Positions 7,498-16,271 of a stretch of 64,000 nucleotides of DNA are shown one piece after another (position 1 is the stretch's first letter; every line of letters begins with the position of its first letter). The position numbers and the translations under genes are program-made. The notes beneath the pieces are model-generated. The model was not told the DNA's origin. It saw nothing but the letters and a program-made list of their open reading frames with translations, and searched no databases. Source of the stretch: Succinimonas sp045124755 (lineage in GTDB: Bacteria; Pseudomonadota; Gammaproteobacteria; Enterobacterales; Succinivibrionaceae); the NCBI RefSeq assembly GCF_045124755.1, contig NZ_JBGVMK010000118.1; one strand, given 5' to 3'.

Positions 7498-9539
7498 GGC
7501 ATCAGATCCAGAGGAATCGGAGCCACATAATCATCTGCATCATCGCCTTCATTAAGGGAGATCCACTTTGCGGTATTGTCATGAATTTCCCCGTAAGCCT
7601 TTATCTTGGATTCCAGGTTGCTCAGAAATGCATTCTGTTCATCCGGTCCCCAGCTTTCCCAGACCTCGTTATTCATTTCCATAAGACGGCTCTTATAGGG
7701 CAGATTCTTAAGAAAATCCGGCACCAGTCCCGATTCCGCTATATTGCCGGCCTTGGCCAGCTTATCCGGATCCCGGGCTGCCACTGCAGAAGCAGCCTGC
7801 AGCGAGGTAAAGAAGTCATCGCCGCTGACCTGATTGGTTTCGCCGGCTACCAGCACTTCCTTAAGCAGCGTGGATATGGCGTCAAGCTGAGCCTTGGTCA
7901 GCAAAAGCTGTACCTCCAGAGACTGTCTGGTGCTGTCTTTAAGATCCTTGTCTGAAACCCATGCTTCGATATCCCGGGGCGGAGCTACATCTGCTTCATT
8001 GCCCAGCCAGGTAACAGCGGCTGCATGAAGAGCCTGATTAATGACATCTGCCGACGGACCTTTAACATTCTGAGCATCATCCTTCATAATGCTTACGGTA
8101 TCCACCTGTTTGCCGGTAAAGGAGCTTTCGGCACTGGCCAGATAGTTCAAAGTTCTTTCGGTAATCATGGCGGCAACATTCTCAAAGCTCTTCATATCTG
8201 ATGCGGTGATATCCCAGTAAAGAGAATCTGAAACCCCGGGATTCTGAGAAAGCGTCTTAAACTGGGTAGCCGCAATCTTGTTAAATTTCTTTGTTTTGTT
8301 CGGCTTGATGTGAATGGCAAACAGAGTAATCCCGTTATCATCAGCAAGATGACGCATGTTTTCCTGATTGAGTCCGGTTATATTCCATTCATGATCCTCC
8401 TGATGTCCCGGAGCATCGCCCACCACGATGATAATTCTGGTGGTGTTGTTACGCCAGGCGGTGTTTTTCACCGCATCATTGACTCCCGAGAACATATCCT
8501 CATCAAATGTCACGGAATCAACCTTGGTTTCCTTAACCTTGCCAATGGTCTCCGCAAAATCCTGGGCGTTTTGCAGTTCCGGAGTGAAATTGTTGGTAAC
8601 ATATTCCAGCCCTTCTATAGTGGCAGAATCACGGTACCCCCAGACACCGAACGCTACCTTATCGCCAAAGCTCTTGTTTTTGGCAATCTCCCCGGAAACC
8701 CGGTTCATTATTTCCCGCACCTTCTCGATGTAAGGCCCCATGCTGCGGGTGGTGTCCACAACCCAGACAATGTCGTACTTCATGTCCTTGAGATCTTTGG
8801 ATTTGGATTCCGAAGTGGTATTGGACGCTGTCAGATATTCCTTGTTTTCCCGAATGTCGGATGCCTTGCGATCCTTCTCCGTGCTGTTCACCGCCACAAT
8901 GTCAAGGAGACGGGATTCTCGCCCCTCAAACTCCACCACCTTGTAATCCACAATGGGCATCAGGGTAAAATTATCCGCATTATCCACGGCCATTTTCGGT
9001 TCCACAGATAAAACAGGAAAATCCCTGGAAAGCTTCTTTTTACCGGCTGCGGCCTGGTCAATATCGGAATAATATCCGTCAACCTTTGCGGTTCTGTCAT
9101 CCTCGGACATGCCGATAAGAGTATTCAGAATATCTTCATCGTCAAACATCAGAACCGGACTTCTGCCATCAGGATGACTGAATGTCAGGCACATGGTTTG
9201 CTTCCATTCAAAAAGATCATTGCCCTTCATCCAGCCCTTAACGGAACCTCTGTCGTCACTGCCAATTTCGTACCAGCCCTCGCCGGAGGCAGCGGCTTCG
9301 CCCTTGGGCCTGGTGTAAACAAAATACGAAGAGAAGGTCGGGACATTGCTCTTCAGCACCTTGGTTCCTTCCGCATCAGCGTAAAGAACGGCTCCCGGAC
9401 GCGTCAAAATGCGCAAAGGAACCTTGGAATCCGCTGAAACCGCCACCGGAACTCTGTTATCTCCGGCAAAAACGTCCCAGCATGAACTTCCCATAATCAG
9501 CAATGCCGCCATGGCTGTAAATAATTTTGATGTCTTCAT
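7494..9539 (-). CDS. exported VWA-domain protein with N-terminal SH3-like region (PpkA periplasmic-domain-like)
   Basis: Secreted protein of 681 residues, first gene of the operon. I place the start at the ATG at 9539 because a signal peptide (MKTSKLFTAMAALLIMG..., ending VFAG) begins there and GCAGG lies 8 bases upstream; an open frame continues 93 bp further upstream. Residues about 41-114 form a small beta domain of SH3b type, with a GWYEIG...GWMKGNDLFEW pattern. Residues about 255-450 form a von Willebrand A domain with the metal-ion site DTTRS (262-266). A long helical tail follows. PpkA, the kinase of the type VI threonine-phosphorylation pathway, ends in a periplasmic VWA region and is encoded next to TagT. 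This protein looks like that sensor part with its own signal peptide and no kinase domain. Confidence 0.85.
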   Translation of the reverse strand: MKTSKLFTAMAALLIMGSSCWDVFAGDNRVPVAVSADSKVPLRILTRPGAVLYADAEGTKVLKSNVPTFSSYFVYTRPKGEAAASGEGWYEIGSDDRGSVKGWMKGNDLFEWKQTMCLTFSHPDGRSPVLMFDDEDILNTLIGMSEDDRTAKVDGYYSDIDQAAAGKKKLSRDFPVLSVEPKMAVDNADNFTLMPIVDYKVVEFEGRESRLLDIVAVNSTEKDRKASDIRENKEYLTASNTTSESKSKDLKDMKYDIVWVVDTTRSMGPYIEKVREIMNRVSGEIAKNKSFGDKVAFGVWGYRDSATIEGLEYVTNNFTPELQNAQDFAETIGKVKETKVDSVTFDEDMFSGVNDAVKNTAWRNNTTRIIIVVGDAPGHQEDHEWNITGLNQENMRHLADDNGITLFAIHIKPNKTKKFNKIAATQFKTLSQNPGVSDSLYWDITASDMKSFENVAAMITERTLNYLASAESSFTGKQVDTVSIMKDDAQNVKGPSADVINQALHAAAVTWLGNEADVAPPRDIEAWVSDKDLKDSTRQSLEVQLLLTKAQLDAISTLLKEVLVAGETNQVSGDDFFTSLQAASAVAARDPDKLAKAGNIAESGLVPDFLKNLPYKSRLMEMNNEVWESWGPDEQNAFLSNLESKIKAYGEIHDNTAKWISLNEGDDADDYVAPIPLDLMP

Positions 9540-9938
9540 GTCACTACCTGCAAAAATCTCAATAGCTGTTCTCAGATATGATTCTATATTCACTGAACTC
9601 CCGGCGGTTATCTTTTTATGAAATTCTTTCAATCAGATTCAAAACTTAATCCAGACATTACAGCAATATGTGAAATGGTTCAAATGAACTTATGGAAAAT
9701 TCTGCCGCTAACATAGTTAAGCGGTGTCAGCGTTCCCCTGAATGAAAAGCTTATCAGGCTGCGTGCCGCATATCTGTCGCTGCTCAGGGAATCCTGAATG
9801 CCATGAGAATTGAGCCGATGAGAATTGTCTCACAGACACCAAAGGCCGGAAATGTTAGAATCCAATCTTCAGGTTCAAGGTTGCAGGAACACCGAAGCAG
9901 GCAATTACACACAAATACTACAAGGACTGGGAGGCTCC
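9540..9938. other. divergent intergenic region, VWA operon / prepilin gene
   Basis: These 399 bp separate the leftward envelope operon from the rightward prepilin gene and must hold both promoters. No gene, strong consensus promoter or clear operator stands out. The DNA is not repetitive and looks like ordinary spacer. Confidence 0.5.
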
Positions 9939-10574
9939 ATGCGCAGTATAAAATCCGGGGGGTTTACGTTAATAGAACTGGTAGTGGTCATCGTCATTCT
10001 GGGCATTCTTGCCGCAGTGGCAGTTCCCAAATTCATGGATCTCCAGCGTGATGCCAGAATATCAAAACTGAACGGTCTTATGGCAGCCATAAAGAGCGCC
10101 GGGCATATCACCCTGAGCAAATCGGTAATCGCCGGCATAGAACAATATCCGGCCGACAATTCCGTACAAGAGCTTGACCTCCATTACCTTTGTCTTGACG
10201 GCTCTGCATCAGACAGATGCGATGTATCAAACGGCATTGCGGTTTCCTACGGTTATCCGGCCGTGCTTAACAATCCGCCCACTATCGAGAAGGAGACATC
10301 GGGGATACTGAGAGCATTGGACATTGATTACCGAAAGCACAACGCCGCGGATCGCAAGGATCATGACTGGCAGTATAAGGTTAAAAAGGTTTCAGAACAG
10401 GATGTTCATATGCTTATAGGGCCCTCTGACATTGAACTCCCTGAATACAATGTCAGCGGCGGCGTTATCGATGAAGCTTCCAAAAAAGGGTGCTATGTTG
10501 TTTACGGAAATCCTCACAAAGATGCGAACGGCTCCATAAAAAGGGTTATTGATATCTCAACTGATGGGTGCTGA
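9939..10574 (+). CDS. type IV prepilin-like protein (N-methylation motif)
   Basis: Protein of 211 residues starting at the ATG at 9939, chosen because GGGAGG lies 6 bases upstream and because the short leader MRSIKSG then precedes the prepilin peptidase site G|FTLIE. Phe8 would become the methylated N-terminus and Glu12 is the conserved Glu5 of the mature pilin. A hydrophobic helix (VVVIVILGILAAVAVPKFM) follows, which forms the pilus core and membrane anchor. The globular domain contains four cysteines (two in LCLDGSASDRC, one in KKGCYV, one near the end) that could make disulfides. It would be a type IV pilin or type II secretion pseudopilin processed by PilD. It stands alone with no other pilus gene in the window. 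A strong terminator follows. Confidence 0.85.
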   Translation: MRSIKSGGFTLIELVVVIVILGILAAVAVPKFMDLQRDARISKLNGLMAAIKSAGHITLSKSVIAGIEQYPADNSVQELDLHYLCLDGSASDRCDVSNGIAVSYGYPAVLNNPPTIEKETSGILRALDIDYRKHNAADRKDHDWQYKVKKVSEQDVHMLIGPSDIELPEYNVSGGVIDEASKKGCYVVYGNPHKDANGSIKRVIDISTDGC

Positions 10575-10616
10575 CCATATTCCGCGCTCTCGGGATATTC
10601 GCTTGGCGGAAACAGA

Positions 10617-10652
10617 AAAGGAATGCCATTACGGACATTCCTTTCTTTTTTT
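10617..10652. terminator. bidirectional terminator between prepilin and HPr-like genes
   Basis: A perfect 9-bp stem AAAGGAATG / CATTCCTTT (10617-10625 and 10636-10644) with a 10-base loop is followed on the + strand by CTTTTTTTC. On the - strand the stem is followed by TTTTC. It lies between two convergent genes and can serve both. Confidence 0.85.
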
Positions 10653-10667
10653 CGGAAGCCTGAAAAC

Positions 10668-10940
10668 TTAATCAAGCCGGGAAAAGAAATCCTCCACCCG
10701 GTCAGCCAGCCCCTGAGGCTTTTCTCCGATGAATACGAAATGAAGCACCTGACCATAGGCGGCGCGCAGGGAGGATACCTGCATCATTGACTTGCCGTCA
10801 ACATAATCGGAATCTTCGCTCACGTTTCTGATTTTGACAGCCACAGACGGATCGCTCATGCAAATCTTTACCAGAGACGTGCAGGGTCTTACATGAAGGC
10901 CGTGCTTGCTGTTAACGGTAACGTCCATTTCCAAATTCAT
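10668..10940 (-). CDS. HPr-family phosphocarrier protein
   Basis: Small cytoplasmic protein of 90 residues with the HPr fold. His16 in KHGLHVRPC corresponds to the phosphorylated His15 of HPr, and Ser51 in DGKSMMQ corresponds to the regulatory Ser46 site. The residue after the RP of the active site is Cys rather than the usual Ala. The start at 10940 is chosen because AAAGGTGG sits 8 bases upstream; a GTG further upstream lies inside that ribosome site. It would accept phosphate from PEP through Enzyme I and pass it to EIIA proteins. The PtsN-like EIIA at 60.7-61.2 kb is a possible partner. Whether it is the main sugar HPr or a nitrogen-PTS NPr cannot be decided here. Confidence 0.85.
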   Translation of the reverse strand: MNLEMDVTVNSKHGLHVRPCTSLVKICMSDPSVAVKIRNVSEDSDYVDGKSMMQVSSLRAAYGQVLHFVFIGEKPQGLADRVEDFFSRLD

Positions 10941-11029
10941 AATGCTACCCACCTTTATTGTTAAAAAATATCCTTAAAGAAGCTGTTTTACGACTGATCC
11001 AGGATATCAATGCTGATCAGCGCCGCAGG

Positions 11030-11806
11030 TTAATCAACACCATATTCCGAAAAAATCTTCTTTGCTTCCCGGGAAACAAAATAATTTCTGAGCTCCAGAG
11101 CTTTTTGCTTCTTTGCCGGATCTGTATTATGGAATACTACGGAATAGAAGTATAAAGGCTCATGAAACGAATTCGGAATCAAACAGTAAGAGCCTTTTTT
11201 AGCCACTTTGTTCTGTCTTATCATTACATACGGAACAAATCCCATCATCACCGTCCCGTTCATCACAAAGCTCATGGTCTGAAAATCATTGGCCGCATAC
11301 ATAAACTTTGCGGTTACCGCCTTTTCGTCCAGTTCATAGTTTTTAAGGGACTGCAGGACGGCATAGCCAGACGGCTGAATACGAGGATCTGATACGCCGA
11401 TGCGCGAATAAGTGCCCTTTTTCAGGATACGGCACATGCTGTCAACAATACCGGTAACAGACCACAGAGCCAGTTTGGTGGAACCAATGGGCTGCAGCGT
11501 TCCGCGATCCGCCATTCCGCCCAGAATGTATTTCTGCGGAAAACGGAGATCATGACCGATATACATATCGCAGGTAAGCTCTCTGTTGGCAATGCGAGAA
11601 TAAAGATCTGTGGCCGACCCTGCTTCAATATCGAAGGAAGCATCTCCGGATCCGCGTTCCTGCACCGCTTTAAGAGCATCATAAAGCTGTGCTACGGCAC
11701 ATACCTTTACCTTCTCCTCTGCGGCGTTAACAGTACTCGTTCCCCATAAAAAAGAACTCAGAAATACCGGTAATATAAAAAATTTAGAGCATCTTACTTT
11801 TAACAT
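11030..11806 (-). CDS. periplasmic substrate-binding protein, ModA-like
   Basis: Exported protein of 258 residues. The N-terminus is a clear signal peptide (FFILPVFLSSFLWG... ending VNA|AEE). The mature part follows the ModA/type-2 periplasmic binding fold: VCAVAQLYDALKAV at the start (compare the AAASL..AL opening of ModA), FDIEAGSATDLYSRI, CDMYIGHDLRFP, IGVSDPRIQPSGYAVLQSL and an MMGFVPYVMI segment. It would bind an oxyanion such as molybdate for an ABC importer, but no modB or modC lies nearby and the binding residues are not clearly conserved, so the substrate is unknown. It lies 26 bp upstream of nothing else in its direction and is itself downstream of nfo. Confidence 0.7.
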   Translation of the reverse strand: MLKVRCSKFFILPVFLSSFLWGTSTVNAAEEKVKVCAVAQLYDALKAVQERGSGDASFDIEAGSATDLYSRIANRELTCDMYIGHDLRFPQKYILGGMADRGTLQPIGSTKLALWSVTGIVDSMCRILKKGTYSRIGVSDPRIQPSGYAVLQSLKNYELDEKAVTAKFMYAANDFQTMSFVMNGTVMMGFVPYVMIRQNKVAKKGSYCLIPNSFHEPLYFYSVVFHNTDPAKKQKALELRNYFVSREAKKIFSEYGVD

Positions 11807-11832
11807 AATTATCTGAACAAAATATCAAACTC

Positions 11833-12672
11833 TCAATCCTCAACGTAACCGCTTCGGATAAGGCTTATTTCATCACGATAGCCATTCAGATCCGGCTGCG
11901 GCGTTTCCAGATAAAAGGGCAGTTTTCTCAAAACAGGATGATTCACTACCCTCATAAGAGCCTCCAGCCCAATCTGACCGCGCCCGATGCATTCATGCCG
12001 ATCCTTGTGAGCTCCCAGAACATTTTTGCTGTCATTAAGGTGGATCGCCTTAAGCCGATAAAGCCCGATATGTCTGTCAAACTCCTCCAGAACCTCATCC
12101 AGCCGATTGCAGATATCGTAACCGCCATCCCAGACATGACAGGTATCCAAACAGACTCCCATTTTGTCCTTAAGCTCCACGGCGTTAATAATAGCAGCAA
12201 TTTCGGCAAAGGTGCGTCCGATTTCAGATCCCTTTCCGGCCATGGTTTCCAGAAGAACGGTAGTAGTCTGTTCCTCTCTGAGAATATCATTAAGAGCTGC
12301 CGTGATATAAGAGGTGCCGATTTCCACGCCTTGCTGAACATGGGAGCCCGGGTGGAAATTATAGTAATTTCCCGGGGTATGCTCCATTCTGCGAAGATCA
12401 TCCGCCATCATGTTCCTGGCAAATTCCCGGATACCGGGATCCGCGGAACAGATATTCATGGTATAGGGAGCATGAGCCAGAATGATGTTTATTCCGTGCT
12501 CCCCGCAATACTCATGAAAAGCCCGGATATCATCGGGATCCACGGGCTTGGCCTTTCCCCCGCGGGGATTTCTGGTGAAAAACTGAAAGGTATTTGCCCC
12601 GATGGAAACCGCATCTCTGGCCATGGCCAGATAACCGGAACTCATGGAAAGGTGACATCCCAAAGTCAGCAT
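11833..12672 (-). CDS. nfo: endonuclease IV (AP endonuclease)
   Basis: Deoxyribonuclease IV of 279 residues, which cuts the phosphodiester 5' to abasic sites in base-excision repair using three zinc ions. The TIM-barrel family is shown by the metal-ligand strands: LGCHLSMSSGY at the start, ILAHAPYTMN, NFHPGSH, ETMAGKGSEIG, VCLDTCHVWDGGYD, HLNDSKNVLGAHKDRHECIGRGQIG and a final LETP. The FFTRNPRGG segment is closer to the Bacillus-type than to the E. coli enzyme. Length matches the family (about 280). It starts 7 bp after glmS stops and may be co-transcribed with it. Confidence 0.95.
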   Translation of the reverse strand: MLTLGCHLSMSSGYLAMARDAVSIGANTFQFFTRNPRGGKAKPVDPDDIRAFHEYCGEHGINIILAHAPYTMNICSADPGIREFARNMMADDLRRMEHTPGNYYNFHPGSHVQQGVEIGTSYITAALNDILREEQTTTVLLETMAGKGSEIGRTFAEIAAIINAVELKDKMGVCLDTCHVWDGGYDICNRLDEVLEEFDRHIGLYRLKAIHLNDSKNVLGAHKDRHECIGRGQIGLEALMRVVNHPVLRKLPFYLETPQPDLNGYRDEISLIRSGYVED

Positions 12673-12679
12673 CGCCCGG

Positions 12680-14512
12680 TTACTCCACTGTTACAGATTT
12701 AGCAAGATTTCTGGGCTGATCCACATCGGTTCCCTTGATAATGGCCACATGATATGCCAGAAGCTGCAAGGGAATCGTGTAAATAACAGGAGAAATAACA
12801 TCAGGAACCGCCGGAAGGTGAATAATCTTCATATTCTCCTCATCACGGAACCCGGAGTTCTCGGAAGCGAACACATAGAGAACGCCGCCGCGAGCCCGTA
12901 CCTCCTGAATATTGGAACGCAGCTTTTCCAGAAGGTCATTCCGGGGAGCAACCACAATTACCGGCATCTCGGAATCAATCAGAGCCAGGGGGCCGTGCTT
13001 CAATTCTCCTGCCGCATAAGCCTCGGCGTGAATATAGCTGATTTCCTTAAGCTTAAGAGCTCCCTCCATTGCTACCGGACACATAACTCCGCGGCCCAGA
13101 AAAAGGGCATTTCGTTTGTTAACAAAATCCAAAGATAATTTTCTGATTATGTCATCCTGTCTGAGCACATCGCTGATAAACTCCGGAATTTTCTCCAAAG
13201 CCTGAACCATGGCTGATTCGGTTTCAGCATCAATACGCTCTTTAATCTTTGCCAGACTTCCGGCAAACAAGAGCAGAGCTAAAAGCTGAGTGGTAAAAGC
13301 CTTGGTGGAGGCTACGCCAATCTCTCTCCCGGCTCTGGTGAAAAACACCATGTCCGATTCCCGCACAATAGACGATTCCGGCACATTGCAAATGGCCAGC
13401 GAGCCCAAATATCCCTGCTGTTTGGACAGGCGCAAGGCCGCCAGCGTATCCGCTGTTTCTCCGGACTGGGAAATGGTAATGAACAAAGTGCGAGGCTGCG
13501 TCACGCTCTTCCGGTAGCGGAATTCCGAAGCAATCTCGGCATCGGCGGTAATGCCCGCAAACTCTTCAATCCAGGACTTGGCAATAAGACCGGCATGAAA
13601 GGAGGTTCCGCAGGCAACGATCTTTACATGCTCTGTTTCCTTAAAAAGTTCTACTGCTCTGGCTCCGAAAGACTCCGGCAAAAAGCGCCCGTTTCTGATA
13701 CGCCCCTCCAGAGACTGCGGAATAACAATGCTCTGCTCATAGATTTCCTTCTCCATGAAGTGATGATAATTTCCCTTGGTGGCATCACCGCCAGAGGAAG
13801 CATCAGAGCTCACGGATTCTCTCGTCACTGCATTGCCGGCAGCATCCCAGACAGAAATCCTGAATCTGGAAATATCGGCAATATCACCTTCCTCCAGATA
13901 AATGAAATTATGAGTAACCGGCATCAGTGCCAGAGGATCTGACGCCACAAAATTCTCGCCCAAGCCGACACCTATGACCACCGGGCTGCCGCTTCTTATC
14001 AAAACCAGATGATCCGGCTCGGCGGAACTGATAAATACCGCGCCGTACGCCCCGCGGAGATCTTGCACCGCTGCCTTTACTGCAGAGAGCAAATCCTTTT
14101 CCGTTCTTCTGTAGTAATCCGCCAGCTTCACCAAAACCTCGGTATCCGTGTCGGACTCAAAGGAAAATCCCTCTCCGAGAAGTCTCTCCTTGATCTCCAG
14201 ATAGTTCTCAATGATACCGTTATGCACCACAGCAATATTGCCGGAAACATGCGGATGAGCATTGACAACGGAAGGCGCTCCATGGGTGGCCCATCTGGTA
14301 TGCGCTATGCCGGTGCCGCCGGGCAGAACGGTTTTATTCACCTCTTCGGCAAGCTCCCGGACTTTGCCTGCAGTGCGGATTCTTTTCAGATTCCCATGGT
14401 CAATAACGGCAATACCCGCAGAATCATATCCGCGATATTCAAGACGGCTTAAACCTTCCAAAAGTATCTGAGATACATCCCTCTGGGCAACAGCTCCCAC
14501 AATTCCACACAT
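12680..14512 (-). CDS. glmS: glutamine-fructose-6-phosphate aminotransferase (isomerizing)
   Basis: Enzyme of 610 residues that makes glucosamine-6-phosphate from fructose-6-phosphate and glutamine, the first step to UDP-GlcNAc for peptidoglycan and LPS. The N-terminal Ntn glutaminase begins MCGIVGA, with Cys as the nucleophile after Met removal. Two SIS domains follow (CGTSFHAGLIAK, ISQSGETADTLAAL, LGRGVMCPVAMEGALKLKE) and the protein ends in the conserved LAKSVTVE. Length matches E. coli GlmS (609). It is 10 bp downstream of glmU, the partner enzyme, in the order glmU-glmS common to Gammaproteobacteria. No glmS ribozyme is seen, as expected outside Gram-positives. Confidence 0.98.
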   Translation of the reverse strand: MCGIVGAVAQRDVSQILLEGLSRLEYRGYDSAGIAVIDHGNLKRIRTAGKVRELAEEVNKTVLPGGTGIAHTRWATHGAPSVVNAHPHVSGNIAVVHNGIIENYLEIKERLLGEGFSFESDTDTEVLVKLADYYRRTEKDLLSAVKAAVQDLRGAYGAVFISSAEPDHLVLIRSGSPVVIGVGLGENFVASDPLALMPVTHNFIYLEEGDIADISRFRISVWDAAGNAVTRESVSSDASSGGDATKGNYHHFMEKEIYEQSIVIPQSLEGRIRNGRFLPESFGARAVELFKETEHVKIVACGTSFHAGLIAKSWIEEFAGITADAEIASEFRYRKSVTQPRTLFITISQSGETADTLAALRLSKQQGYLGSLAICNVPESSIVRESDMVFFTRAGREIGVASTKAFTTQLLALLLFAGSLAKIKERIDAETESAMVQALEKIPEFISDVLRQDDIIRKLSLDFVNKRNALFLGRGVMCPVAMEGALKLKEISYIHAEAYAAGELKHGPLALIDSEMPVIVVAPRNDLLEKLRSNIQEVRARGGVLYVFASENSGFRDEENMKIIHLPAVPDVISPVIYTIPLQLLAYHVAIIKGTDVDQPRNLAKSVTVE

Positions 14513-14522
14513 AACAGGTTCC

Positions 14523-15896
14523 TTATTTCTTCTTAATCTTTGCCGGACGCTTCCAGCCGGGAATCATTCTAAGCGGCGCTCTTGTTATCACCAGGTTGTT
14601 ATCCGGAATGTTTTTGGTCACCGTGGTGCCGGCACCGATAGTAACGCCGTCCCCCACGGTAACCGGAGCTACCAGTTGCGTATCCGATCCCACAAAAACA
14701 TCGTTGCCGATTTTTGTCTGCCACTTATTGGCTCCGTCATAATTGCAGGTAATGGTTCCTGCCCCGATGTTGACGTTTTCGCCAATATCGCTGTCTCCCA
14801 GATAGGAGAGATGTCCGGATTTTGTCCCCTTGCCCAGCTTTGACTTCTTCACCTCCACGAAGTTTCCGACATGAACGTTTTCCATAAGCTCGCAGCCCGG
14901 CCGGAATCTGGCAAAAGGCCCGAGAGTGGCTCCTTCGCCAATCACCGACCCTTCAATGATCGTGTAGGGGCTGATAACGGACCCGTCCTTTATGCAGCAG
15001 TCCTTAAGAACAGAGCCGGCTCCCACAACGACATCATTCCCCAGAATCACGTCTCCTTCTATGATGACATTAACATCCAAAAAGGTATTCTGCCCGAAGG
15101 TAAGCTTGCCTCTGATATCAGCGCGAGCCGGATCCGCCACTATCAGACCTGCGGCCATATACCCCTCCAGAAGGCGTTTCTGATAATACCGTTCGGCGCA
15201 GGCCAGCTGAATTTTATTATTGATTCCGCCACATTCCATAGGATCCTCTGCCTGGAATCCGGCAACTCCGAACTTATCCTTAACAGCCAGACCGATAATA
15301 TCAGTAAGGTAATATTCCTGCTGCGCATTGCTGTTTCTTACTTGTTTCAGGAGAACGTTCAGGGTGTTAACATCGGCTGCTATTACTCCGGTATTAATTT
15401 CATTGATTTGCCTTTCCGTGGCTGAACAGTCCTTTTCCTCAACAATACCGGTAATAGAACCGTCAGAAGCGCGGATGATTCTCCCCAGCCCCTCCGGATT
15501 ATCCACCACGGAAGTCAGCACCCCCACCCCATGCTCCGGAACCGCATCAAGCAGTCTTTTCATGGTTTCAGCTCTTATGAGGGGAATATCGGAAACCAGA
15601 ATTAAAACCCCGCTGTCTGCATCACAGCCGGGGAGAGCCTGCATGACGGCATGACCGGTTCCCAGAAGCTCCTCCTGACGCACCCAGTGGTAATCTCCCG
15701 GAGTAGCTTCGCGAACAGCATCACCGCCAAAGCCGTAAACGACATGAATTCTTTTGGGATTAAGGGTTTCAGCTTCCTTTAGAACATGCTGAAGCAGGGT
15801 TTTACCGCCAATTTTATGAAGCACCTTCGGTAAATGCGAATGCATTCTGGAGCCTTTTCCGGCCGCCAGAACGATTATTTCAAGAGATTCAAACAT
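14523..15896 (-). CDS. glmU: bifunctional UDP-GlcNAc pyrophosphorylase / glucosamine-1-phosphate acetyltransferase
   Basis: Enzyme of 457 residues carrying out the last two steps to UDP-GlcNAc. The N-terminal nucleotidyltransferase domain has the signature LAAGKGSRMHSHLPKVLH (about 11-28). From about residue 250 a left-handed beta-helix of hexapeptide repeats (for example VVGAGSVLKD, IGAGTITCNYDGANK, IGAGTTVTKNI) forms the acetyltransferase. Length matches E. coli GlmU (456). First gene of the glmU-glmS unit, separated from the atp operon terminator by about 320 bp. A TATAAT hexamer at 15938-15943 on the - strand could be the -10 element, but I see no good -35. Confidence 0.98.
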   Translation of the reverse strand: MFESLEIIVLAAGKGSRMHSHLPKVLHKIGGKTLLQHVLKEAETLNPKRIHVVYGFGGDAVREATPGDYHWVRQEELLGTGHAVMQALPGCDADSGVLILVSDIPLIRAETMKRLLDAVPEHGVGVLTSVVDNPEGLGRIIRASDGSITGIVEEKDCSATERQINEINTGVIAADVNTLNVLLKQVRNSNAQQEYYLTDIIGLAVKDKFGVAGFQAEDPMECGGINNKIQLACAERYYQKRLLEGYMAAGLIVADPARADIRGKLTFGQNTFLDVNVIIEGDVILGNDVVVGAGSVLKDCCIKDGSVISPYTIIEGSVIGEGATLGPFARFRPGCELMENVHVGNFVEVKKSKLGKGTKSGHLSYLGDSDIGENVNIGAGTITCNYDGANKWQTKIGNDVFVGSDTQLVAPVTVGDGVTIGAGTTVTKNIPDNNLVITRAPLRMIPGWKRPAKIKKK

Positions 15897-16220
15897 GTTT
15901 GCCGTAAATCCTTTTGTGTTCTGTAACAGGTACAGTCATTATAAATGAGAAAAACGCTTTTTTATTCTGCCCCCTGTCCCAAACAGAAGAAACCTGACGA
16001 ATAAAAGACCGGTAAAAGGGATTCGTAACAGGCTGTGATGAGCTCAGGATAAAACAGCGCTGCCGCAGCTTTGGAAATGAGTATAGCAGCAGCATCCTTC
16101 AAAATACATAAAAACACCAAAAATGTACTAGTCAGTGCTTAAAATTCCGCGGTCTCGCCTGTTTCATCCCTGAATCAGGCCAGTTTTAAGAATCACCGGG
16201 TAAAGTTATCCTCAGACCAG
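15897..16220. other. glmU promoter region / spacer after atp operon
   Basis: About 320 bp between the atp operon terminator and glmU. A TATAAT on the - strand (15938-15943) is the only promoter-like element noted. No conserved small gene or RNA is recognisable. Confidence 0.4.
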
Positions 16221-16253
16221 AAAAATAAAGCCGCTCTCGAAAGAACGGCCTTT
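16221..16253 (-). terminator. terminator of the atp operon
   Basis: Hairpin on the - strand: a stem with AAAG/CTTT at its base and GCCG/CGGC inside, closed by a TTCG tetraloop, with one bulge and one mismatch, followed by ATTTTT (the T-run is read from 16225 to 16221). It lies 18 bp after the atpC stop codon. Confidence 0.75.
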
Positions 16254-16271
16254 CCTGAAATTGAAACAATC

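Noticed and set aside
11030..11806. A complete molybdate transporter locus
   Set aside because: Only the binding-protein-like gene is present; no permease or ATPase gene adjoins it, so substrate and system cannot be claimed.
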